DNA from: Leptasterias polaris
Taxonomy: Eukaryota > Echinodermata > Asteroidea > Forcipulatida > Asteriidae
Assembly: GCA_037783415.1 (NCBI GenBank)
Contig: JAZGTN010000236.1
Span: 1,116,001-1,180,000 of the forward strand
Reading direction: 5' to 3'
Length of the DNA: 64,000 bases
Below, in pieces: positions 56,487 through 64,000 of the stretch. Numbering within the stretch: the first letter of the stretch is position 1; every line of letters starts with the position of its first letter. The position numbers and the translations under genes were made by a program. The notes below the pieces were generated by a model. The model searched no databases and was not told where the DNA came from. It worked only from the letters and a program-made list of their open reading frames with translations.

Positions 56487-57295
56487 CGTCGCTCGTAACA
56501 CGAACCGACCTAACTAGTACACAGTATAAAAAAACATGTTTGGAGAGAATCCGTAAAAAATTGCACTAAGACAAATTTGCAACATTAGTTGAATCATGGA
56601 GGTAGCAATCCTCCATGGTTTAATTGATCAGTTGTAGGAGTTCTATAAACTCGCGATGTCAGACTTGATGCTATCTGTGTCCACCTTTATAGTAAACTGT
56701 TTGACCTAACTAGTATACACAGTATAAAAAACCATGTTTGGAGAGAATCGCGATTAAAAATTGCACTACTTTCAAACTGCTGTTTCGGGGTCTGCTAACT
56801 ATTTGTATATAATTTGTTAAGACAAAAATAAAGCTGACTACTTTATTAATACAGAACTGTCAATTTCATTTAATCCCTGCGACTATTTCAATTAGTAACT
56901 AATACCTAAACAGATAGTTCACATGGTGAAAATGAAAAACCGAGTTTTGCCCGCAGAGCGCTGTGCGCTGTGTACAAACCAATGCATAATAGAGATCTAT
57001 CTACAGATAGGTCACTTTGTGAAAATACTAGGCATCGAGTTAGGTCAGTTCATGGTACGCACATTTTACACACGCGCCATCCCTGCGCGCGCTGTAGCGC
57101 ACAGTACATCATTGGTAAAGTGGTGTAACTAGACAAGACACAATGGCAAATCTAGTGATACATCGTTTTTAGTAATTAGTGTAATTACGAAACTACCATG
57201 TATTTAGTTCTGAAACTTTTACTAATTTGTAAACAAAAATATTTGCAAAAGTGTGTGATTTTTGTCAGTTAGGTCAGTTCGTGGTACGAGCGACG
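56487..57295. mobile_element. TIR element (CGTCGCTCGTA ends) inserted in a PHD remnant
   Basis: An 809-base element with 28-bp inverted ends (56487-56514 and 57268-57295, two mismatches), flanked by AATT on both sides (56483-56486 and 57296-57299). The empty site is visible at 49305-49325 and 61203-61222. An internal second copy of the end, GTTAGGTCAGTTCATGG, lies at 57041-57057. No transposase; superfamily unassigned. Confidence 0.82.
56582..56697 (-). repeat. Right arm of the inverted duplication, inside the TIR element
   Basis: An inverted copy of the host flank 56318-56433, sitting between two direct copies of the element's own subterminal sequence (about 56506-56566 and 56701-56766, GACCTAACTAGTA and TGTTTGGAGAGAATC). 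Confidence 0.9.
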
Positions 57296-57430
57296 AATTG
57301 TCAGCGGTGCTACACATGGTTTTCATCAGGCCTGTGTCGATGCACAGGGCAAAGTCACAATAAGTTGTCATGACTGCATGGACACGGACTCTGATCACTG
57401 AAGTTTGCATTGTACATTGCATGAATTAAG
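57296..57430 (+). pseudogene. PHD-like finger remnant, right half
   Basis: Carries the second cysteine pair (C-Q-R-C), the W next to a frameshifted H-x2-C (extra T in GGTTTTCATC), the final C-x2-C and the DTDSDH end with stop. The flank TTTGCATTGTACATTGC is common to all module copies. Confidence 0.6.
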
Positions 57431-57569
57431 TAATTTATGCAAGCCTTACTAACCAGAAAACTACATGTAAACAAAAACGTATGTTACTTTAAGATAAATG
57501 TTATATTTCTCTTACATGCATGATTTTTAGCTGTGAAATAAATAATAAATTTAATTGAAAGGTTTCAAT

Positions 57570-57837
57570 TTCCACAAATATCACAAATAACAGTTTCTCT
57601 CTACAGTGGACTATCTGGTGTATAAGAGCATTTAATTTTGTAAGAAAATTATTTTCAACAAATATCACAAACAAATGGTTTCTCTCAAGTGATGACTCTT
57701 CGGTGACTATTGAAACGGCCTATCTGTAAAAATGCTCTCCTACAAATTATCACGAACAAAATAACGGTTTCTGTTCAGTGTGCAATCTTTGGTGATGAAT
57801 GAAATGGTCTTTCATGAAAAATGCTCTCCCACAAATG
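57570..57837 (-). pseudogene. Decayed fingers beyond the stop of copy 3
   Basis: Finger phrases continue after the FVL stop (SFMKDHFIHH, then RHRRVIT and IVHYREKL) in broken frames. They are colinear with 49600-49779 but extend farther left by about one more finger. Confidence 0.65.
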
Positions 57838-58722
57838 TCACAAAACAAATGGTTTCTCTCCAGTATGGATCCGCTGGTGGGCTGTCAGGCTGTATTTTTG
57901 TGCAAATGCTCTTCCACAAATATCACAAGCAAATGGTTTCTCTCCAGTGTGGACTCTTTGATGAGCAATGAAACGGCGTTTCATGGAAAATGCTCTCCCA
58001 CAAATGTCACAAACAAATGGTTTTTCTCCAGTATGGATCCGCTGGTGGACTGTCAGGCTTCGTTTAAGTGCAAATGCTCTTCCACAAATATCACAAACAA
58101 ATGGTTTCTCAAAAGTGTGGACTCTTTGGTGACCAATAAGATCGCTTTTCTGGGAAAAGGCTATCCCACAAATATCACAAACGAACGGTTTTTCTCCAGT
58201 GTGGATTCTCTGGTGTCTAAGAACACTGTGTTTATGAGAAAATGCTTTTCCACAAATGTCACAATGAAACAGTTTCTCTCCAGTGTGGACTCTTTGGTGA
58301 CCCATGAAATCACTTTTCATGGAAAATGCTCTCCCACAAATGTCACAAACAAATGGTTTCTCTCCAGTGTGGACTCTCTGGTGTCTTAGAAAACTTTGTT
58401 TATGAGAATATGATTTTCCACAAATGTTACAATCAAACAGTTTCTCTCCAGTGTGGACGCTTTGGTGACCCATTAAATGGCTTTTCATGGAAAATGCTCT
58501 TCCACAAATATCACAAACAAATGGTTTCTCTCGATCTCCAGTGTGGATGCTCCGATGCCTTTTAAGGGTATCTTTTCGCGGGAAACATTTCCCACAAATG
58601 TCACAAACAAATGGTTTCAGTCCAGTGTGAACTATTTGGTGCCTTCTTAGTTTGTTTTTGTCAAAGAAAGATTGATCACAAGTGTCACATTGAAATTCAA
58701 ATGTCTTCTTTCCAGAATTCAT
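57838..58722 (-). CDS. C2H2 zinc-finger array protein, copy 3 (10 fingers)
   Basis: 294 codons from the shared MNSGKKTFEFQC start; the in-frame methionine at 58731 is less likely. A possible acceptor (TTGTTTAG) lies directly before the ATG. Ten regular C2H2 fingers with TGEKP, TGEKL and one TGDREKP linker follow. All cysteine and histidine ligands are present, making it the cleanest of the three arrays. The first two fingers (CDQSF, CGKCFPRK) correspond to those of copies 1 and 2, whereas the later fingers are fewer, so arrays differ mainly by block gain or loss. It ends with the same FVL-stop as copy 2, caused by the same extra A. DNA-binding role is inferred from the family. Confidence 0.88.
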   Translation of the reverse strand: MNSGKKTFEFQCDTCDQSFFDKNKLRRHQIVHTGLKPFVCDICGKCFPRKDTLKRHRSIHTGDREKPFVCDICGRAFSMKSHLMGHQSVHTGEKLFDCNICGKSYSHKQSFLRHQRVHTGEKPFVCDICGRAFSMKSDFMGHQRVHTGEKLFHCDICGKAFSHKHSVLRHQRIHTGEKPFVCDICGIAFSQKSDLIGHQRVHTFEKPFVCDICGRAFALKRSLTVHQRIHTGEKPFVCDICGRAFSMKRRFIAHQRVHTGEKPFACDICGRAFAQKYSLTAHQRIHTGEKPFVL

Positions 58723-58799
58723 TCTAAACAATCATTTAAAAAAACAAAATCCAGAATGAAACAAAATGGAACAAAGTGGCTTTAAACAAAATGATTTCT

Positions 58800-60150
58800 C
58801 GTCAGTGTGAGTTCTGTGGTAGCTAGTAAGATCGTGCTTATACATAAACATGTTGTAAGTAAAACATTTTCCACAAGTAAATGGTTTATCTCCAGTGTAG
58901 ACTTAATTGTGACTTAATTGTGGCTTTGGTGTTATGTCAGAAATGTTTCCATAAAAGTCACAAACAAATGGTTTATGTCCGGTGTGGACTCTATGTTTTA
59001 CGCTGCCTTTCTGAGAATGTGTTTTGCCACAAATGTCACAAATCAATGTATTTTTCCTAGAATGAACTCGGTCATGAAGATGATTGCAGAAGGAAAGGCC
59101 CATCAACAATTATTGCAAACAAAAGGTTTCTGTCCAGCACGGACAGTAAATACTGTTGCAGCGTTTGATAATAAAATGGGTTACTCAACAAATGTGTCAT
59201 ATAAGAACATGTTCTTACAAATGTGAACAAGCTGATGGAGTCACGAGGAAGATTTCTTGAAGAAAGCTTTTCCAATCGTATATCTATGTCACACAGGAAT
59301 GGTCGTTCTCCAGAGTGTTCTCGTTGATGATGATCAATTTTGATGGCGTAAGTTTCTCTGAAGTGTGGACACAGTGATGGGTGGTCATGTGATGTTTTTC
59401 TCAGCAGGCTTTTCCACAAATGTCACAAACAAACGGTTTTCCTCCAGTGTGGGTCACTAGGAATCAATGTGTCTTTATTTAAAAGGCTTCTCCAAACATT
59501 TAAAATACAAAGCATTTCTTTCCTGTAGGGGTACGCTGGTGTCCTCTTAGGGAAGAATCTTAGTGAAAGCTTTTTCACAAAGGCAACAAATAAAACATTG
59601 TTTCTCTTCAGTGTAGACTCCCTGTAGACTCCCAGGTTTTTAAACTAATGTTGAATAATAAGGCTTTTCCACAAACATCACAAATAAGTGCTTTATTTTG
59701 GTGTTTTCTCAGCCTGTGTTCGTGAAACAAAGATTCATTACAATAGTCAAAGTCATCCAACGACTTCCAAGTGTGTGTTATTCTATGGGTTTTTCCAGTT
59801 TGCCTTTTCTTGAGTAGGTTGCTCCATAAGATCCACACAGGTCACAGATAAATGTCTTTTGGGGAGTATCCGAACCTGTAATAATAAAAAACAATTTTAA
59901 AATGTACTTGCCAAAAGTTCTTAAATGAGAATGATACATGTTCAGTAATCAAACGTCACAAATAAATTGTTTTCATCCTGTGTGTTTTCTGATGTTGACT
60001 TCAAATAAAGACTGATTACCTTGAGGCAAATATCACATGTGAAAATGGTTTGCATTGAATAGTTTCTATCCAGAAAAGGCTGCTCAAAAATGTCAGAGAG
60101 GGCTTTTCCACAAAATGTCACGAACAAACAGTTTCTCTCCAGTTTAGACC
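58800..60150 (-). pseudogene. Decayed upstream fingers of copy 3
   Basis: Colinear with the other two modules. Readable pieces are HHQREHSGERPFLCD (59290-59340), CNESLFHEHRLRKHQ with ALICDVCGKAL (59660-59745), and FTCDICLKV near 60025. Frames are broken between them. The AATAATAAAAAACAA before 59880 keeps the shape of the acceptor seen in copy 2. Confidence 0.55.
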
Positions 60151-60177
60151 ACACCAATGAACAGTCAGGTCTTTTTT

Positions 60178-60852
60178 CACATCAGCATCAGGATCCTCAT
60201 CAGCTGGCATATTAGCATCAGGGACCTCATCAGCAAACCACAGCAGTACCAGGGCCCTCATCACCTAGCATATCAAAATCAGGATCCTCAGCAGCAACTA
60301 CAGCAGTACCAGGAGCAGCATCAGCTCACATCAGAAAGGAACTGCAGCAGCAACCACAGCAGTACCAGAGACCTCATCAACTGGCACATCAGCAGCAGGG
60401 TCCTAAGCAGTAGCCACAACAGTACCAGAGAACCTCATCAGCTCACATCAACATTAGAAACCTCAGCAGCAGCCAGAGCAGTACTAAGACCTCATCAACT
60501 GGCACATCAGCAGCAGGGACCTCATCAGCAACCACAGCAGTACCAGGGAACCTCATTAGCTCACATCAGCATCAGGGACTTCAGCACCAACCACATCAGT
60601 ACCAGAGACCTCATCAACTGGCACATCAGCATCAGGGTCCTCATTAGCTGGCTTATTAGCATCAAGCACAGCAACACCAGGGCTATCATCAGAAACCACA
60701 GCAGTACCAGGAACCGCATCAGCTAACATCAGCATCAGGCCAGGCTCATTAAGTACAGCAGTACCAGGGACCTCATCAGCTAGCACAACAACATAAGCTC
60801 CCAGGGTGCAGCGTCTGGTTTGGGGATAATCTAAATCATCTTGCAGTAACAA
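60178..60852 (-). repeat. Acidic repeat-coding minisatellite, copy 3 (longest)
   Basis: About 22 imperfect 30-base-type units. The minus-strand frame 60556-60852 is open for 98 codons (LQDDLDYPQTRRCTLGAY, then VVLADEVPGTAVL, then ANKPANEDPDADVPVDEV). The plus strand also has a 189-codon Gln/His-rich frame. The nonrepetitive flank is conserved with copy 1 in the minus frame, which I favour as coding. Confidence 0.6.
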
Positions 60853-60899
60853 TCCATCGACAGTGGCAGTAACATTTTGGTGATAAAATTGCTAAACGA

Positions 60900-61232
60900 A
60901 AAATACAGAGACCAGTCACCTATTAATTAAAAGAAAGAAGCGTAAAGCTGGAGTAATAACATTATTTGAATATCTAATTGAACTTAAAAGTCAGTCAAAA
61001 GAGAGGAATAAAGGTGCCACAAAAGCAGGGGGTAAAGTTAAGAAGAAGGGGAAAGGTTGGACTGGAAAGGGCAGAGAAGATGAAAAGGGAAACGGAAAAG
61101 CAGCAAAAAGCTACCAGCAAAAAGGCAGACAGGCCTACACCTGATACATCCAACTATTGTCATTTGTGATGGGTGGTTTTACATTGATGAGGAAGAAAAG
61201 GAGTGGATAAATTGTCAGCGGTGCAATGTCTG
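60900..61232 (+). pseudogene. Lysine-rich segment plus PHD-like finger, copy 3, cut by Gypsy RT
   Basis: The plus strand reads KRKKRKAGVITLFEYL, ELKSQSKERNKGATKAGGK and then KKKGKGWTGKGRE in one frame, followed by ICDGWFYIDEEEKEWINCQR in another and ending CNVW at 61232, where the Gypsy fragment begins. It is the best copy of the basic part. The basic linker followed by a zinc finger resembles C-terminal regions of some transposases (inference). Confidence 0.55.
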
Positions 61233-62262
61233 GTTGTCATACATTTAGCAAGCTCGATCTCAGTCTTGCTTACTTGCAACTTGTGCTCGATGAGCCATCG
61301 CGTGAACTTGCGACAATCAAAACTCACCGTGGACTTTTCCAGTATACGAGAATGCCGTTTGGAATTTCAGCTGCACCCGCCATTTTTCAACAGACCATTG
61401 AAAGTTTGTTAGCTGACATTCCCCAAGCAGTGGCACTCCTCTATGATATCCTTGTTACAGGTAAATCCCAATCAGAGCACATCGCTAATCTTAATCGAGT
61501 ACTAACCAGACTACAAGTGCAGGCCTCCGGCTGAAGCAGGAGAAATGTAAGTTCTTCGCACCAGAGGTAGTTTACCTTGGGCATCACATAAATGCAGCAG
61601 GCTTGCATCCCACAACTGAGAAAGTGCAAGCGATAAAGGATGTACCAGTCCCCCGTAATAAACCAAGTTAAAATCCTACCTGGGTATTCTCAACTACTAC
61701 GCAAAGTTTTTGCCCAACTTGTCGTCGCTCATAGCCCCGTTGCACTGTTTATTGAGGAAAGATACCCGCTGGTCATGGGACACAGCCCAGGAGAAAGCCT
61801 TCCGCAAATCTAAGGAATTGTTAGTGTCAGCTCAAGTTCTTGTGCATTACAACCCAGAGAAGGAGTTAGTGCTATCATGTGATGCTAGTCCGTATAGTCT
61901 GGGCGCAGTACTAGCCAACTGAATGTCCGATGGAACAGAACATCCAATTGCGTGTGCATCACGATCCCCGTCTCTGCCAGAGCGTAATTATTCGCAACTA
62001 GACAACGAAGGATTAGCAATGGTATTTGGAGTGAAAAAGTTTCGGCAGGAAGTTTAAGATATCTACTGATCATAAGCTGTTGCTCGGTTTATTCAATGAA
62101 GGGCGAATGAAACCCCCCATGGCATCATCCAGAATTCAGCGACGGGCGCTTAAACTTTCCGCTTATGATTACCGGTTGGTCTACAAACCAGGGTAATTAA
62201 ATGGTAATGCAGATGCGCTGAGCAGATTGCCATTACCCAACCTGCCTTCACCTGGCTAATTG
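61233..62262 (+). pseudogene. Gypsy-type reverse transcriptase - RNase H fragment
   Basis: RT begins in the fingers/palm (FSKLDLSLAYLQL, then RMPFGISAAPAIFQQ) and continues through VYLGHHINAAGLHP. Where YxDD is expected the copy reads LLYDILVTG, so the catalytic pair is damaged. RNase H follows (LVLSCDASPYSLGAVLA, TDHKLLLGLF, NADALSRLP). Frameshifts near 61532 and 61670 and stops at 61921 and 62195 disrupt it. Protease, integrase and gag are absent. It abuts the PHD-like remnant at 61232. It could be a relative of the missing pol part of the LTR element at 17814, but there is no overlap to test that. Confidence 0.8.
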
Positions 62263-62282
62263 TGATAACCTTAGTTGATTAT

Positions 62283-62400
62283 TGTTATAGCGCCCTCTGT
62301 TGACTTGTTGTGTTAAGCATGTGTTCTGAGTATGATGGCATTCATCTTGTTGTGTATTAAAGACATGTAAGTTAACCCGATAACAGATCGAGTCAATATT
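62283..62400 (+). repeat. Candidate LTR remnant after the Gypsy fragment
   Basis: TGTTATAGCGCCCTCTGTTG begins with TG shortly after the RNase H end, with a polyadenylation-like ATTAAA at 62356. No second copy is in the window, so this is tentative. Confidence 0.3.
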
Positions 62401-63019
62401 TGGAGTTAATAACAATCAGAATCTTCTTCTTCCGTGCAACTCTTCTCTGTTGTTTAGTTCAAAATAGAAATTTAGTTGAACCTTGAAACTTGGCATATAC
62501 TTGAACCTTAACACATACTTGAACCTTAACACGAGGACGGCACTTGAACAATTTCTTCATGATGACGTCATCAGGTGACGAATTACAAGGTTTTTAAAGT
62601 TAAAAACTGACAATTTGGTATTTGACCTGACTTCCGGTTCAAATCGGAAGTTGACAATTTCATAATATGTTATCTTAATCATATCTTTAAAACTACTGAT
62701 CATTTCAGCATAATTTTTGTATCAGGTTGTAGAATGTTAGGCCTGTACAAACTTTTACACAGAGAATACAGCATTTTGACCTTTACATCTGGTCGAAAAA
62801 GGACGATAAATCGCACACGTATCAGTTGACCCACATTGACGACGCACGATAGCGTATAAACGTGTAGACAGCCTTGCCCTGGCCACTCAAACTTTAAATA
62901 ATGTTTATCAAGCTTATTTTCTCAGAAGTTGATACATGTAGGAATACATTTTGCATGGATCGATGTTACAACTTATATTGCACCCCAGAGAATAATCCAT
63001 CTAATTTTTGAAAATTCTT
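62401..63019. other. Noncoding, Helitron-type repeat sequence
   Basis: GATGACGTCATCAGGTGACG and GACTTCCGGTTCAAATCGG (62562-62650) are the same phrases as at 53530-53720. No gene. Confidence 0.5.
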
Positions 63020-63490
63020 AATCTCTGAACCACACATTGGATTTGAACAATTCATACATCATCTGAAAGGTCGTACACTGTAATAAACTTATTACGCGCT
63101 ACACATTATGTGACCCCGTTTGACCTTGACTTCCAGTTAAAGTCGGAAGTTGATATTTAATGTTTCAAAAATCATAAATCCTGAACCACATTTTAAATTT
63201 TTACCATCAATACGTCATCAGAAAGGACTCTGATCCACAGAGTGGATTTTTACAATCTATTATTTGGAAAAGTATCCCCAACCTTAAGAAACAGTAAACA
63301 GCATGCAGCCCCATTTGACCTCGACTTCCGGCTCAAACAGGAAAACGAAACTTAATATTTGAAAAAATAATAACTCCTGAACCACACATTGGTTGTTTAT
63401 TTTCTGTACGTCATCAGATAAAGCATTTGTAACTAAACCAACGCTATAAAGTGTGACCTTATTTGACATTGACATCTGGTTCAAACCAGC
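63020..63490. repeat. Tandem ~160-200-bp repeats
   Basis: Three diverged units, each with CCTGAACCACA, then an ATCA(T)CATCAGA-like piece, then TTTGACCT(T/C)GACTTCC and a following AATATTTGAAAAA-type joint. The units resemble single copies at 53590-53740 and 54750-54850 within Helitron-like elements. Confidence 0.6.
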
Positions 63491-64000
63491 AGCCGATTTC
63501 ACGAAAGTAGTGCGTAACTTGCGCCATGTCTTAAAGTTACGCCATGTAAATGTTGCGCAGCTGCGCCACTTCCTTAAATTGCATTTCACGAAACTTGCCT
63601 TAGCTGCGCAACGTTTTAATAACTAAAATAAATAACAAACACCGCGGACGAGGCTAATATCAACCTTTTCAACGACTGTTGCCTGAAACCACAGAAAAAA
63701 ATGCAACGGAGCGCCATTTTAAATCGCGATCTTTTTTACACAACAACATGTTTGTACGGTAAAGTGTCAACGGCGGTAAGTGTCGGAATAAGATGGCTCA
63801 ACTTGGACCACTGACTTCGTTTATTTTGAATTCCCATTATATTTCATTATCTGACTGCTAAATTAAGTTGATGTTGCCATGTATTTTTAAAACAATGCTC
63901 GATTAATTTGGTGGGGTGGGCGTTGAATTTATTTTCAGCTGGTTTTTGAACACAACAATGTAAAAATTACTTGAAAACCAATGGCTGACGTGTTTTTTGT
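63491..64000. other. No supported gene at window end
   Basis: 63495-63610 has repeated TTTCACGAAA and TGCGCAGCTGCGC pieces, possibly a MITE end. An ATG at 63793 opens only a short frame. Nothing more is recognised. Confidence 0.35.

Noticed and set aside
57799..58389. 196-codon plus-strand ORF opposite copy 3
   Set aside because: Antisense of the finger array, without any domain; openness follows from the 84-base periodicity.

Overview
This window reads as nuclear DNA of a marine invertebrate, most likely an echinoderm. The basis is spliced eukaryotic exon remnants, C2H2 zinc-finger arrays, a THAP exon and very dense, layered transposable elements. One short TTAA-flanked repeat (22992-23348) I recall, from memory only, as common in echinoderm genomes. 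No conventional single-copy housekeeping gene is visible, and there is no sign of a bacterial or organellar origin.

Layout. (1) 1-4520: first copy of a large module. A C2H2 zinc-finger array lies on the minus strand, preceded (to its right) by decayed upstream fingers and an acidic repeat-coded segment. Divergent from it on the plus strand is a lysine-rich segment followed by a PHD-like finger remnant. (2) 5048-8709: a 3.64-kb DNA transposon with perfect 142-bp terminal inverted repeats and an 11-bp target duplication, carrying a broken two-exon RecQ-like helicase. (3) 8936-9952: a hAT-like element holding a tRNA-like sequence. (4) 10-13 kb: Helitron-like repeat sequence, a perfect 31-bp-stem palindrome and a finger remnant. 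(5) 14.2-16.4 kb: two fragments of LINE reverse-transcriptase C-termini. (6) 17814-21729: a young LTR retrotransposon (240-bp LTRs, two differences) encoding gag and protease and then, without any RT/RNase H/integrase core, a PHD-like finger and an integrase-type GPF/Y tail. A piggyBac-type element with a 49-codon acidic ORF sits inside it. (7) 22-30 kb: nested MITEs, a THAP exon and G-rich hAT-like debris. (8) 30-42.8 kb: arrays of CCCATATGGG, an L2-like LINE with endonuclease and RT domains, and a tandem segmental duplication (36586-38070 and 38708-42078) whose second copy was later split by a Helitron-like element. (9) 42.8-48.9 kb: mostly noncoding repeats. (10) 49-61.2 kb: two more copies of the zinc-finger/acidic/PHD module, separated by Helitron-like insertions and a TIR element with a complex inverted rearrangement. 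(11) 61.2-64 kb: a broken Gypsy RT-RNase H fragment and tandem Helitron-type repeats.

How it fits together. The only long open frames that look protein-coding without damage are the three zinc-finger arrays (18, 16 and 10 fingers), the retrotransposon gag-protease and its in-frame continuation. The zinc-finger modules form a locally amplified family that is still expanding by internal duplication, and each is decaying at the end of the array. Everything else is best read as transposon sequence, which gives a nested order of insertion events that can be checked.
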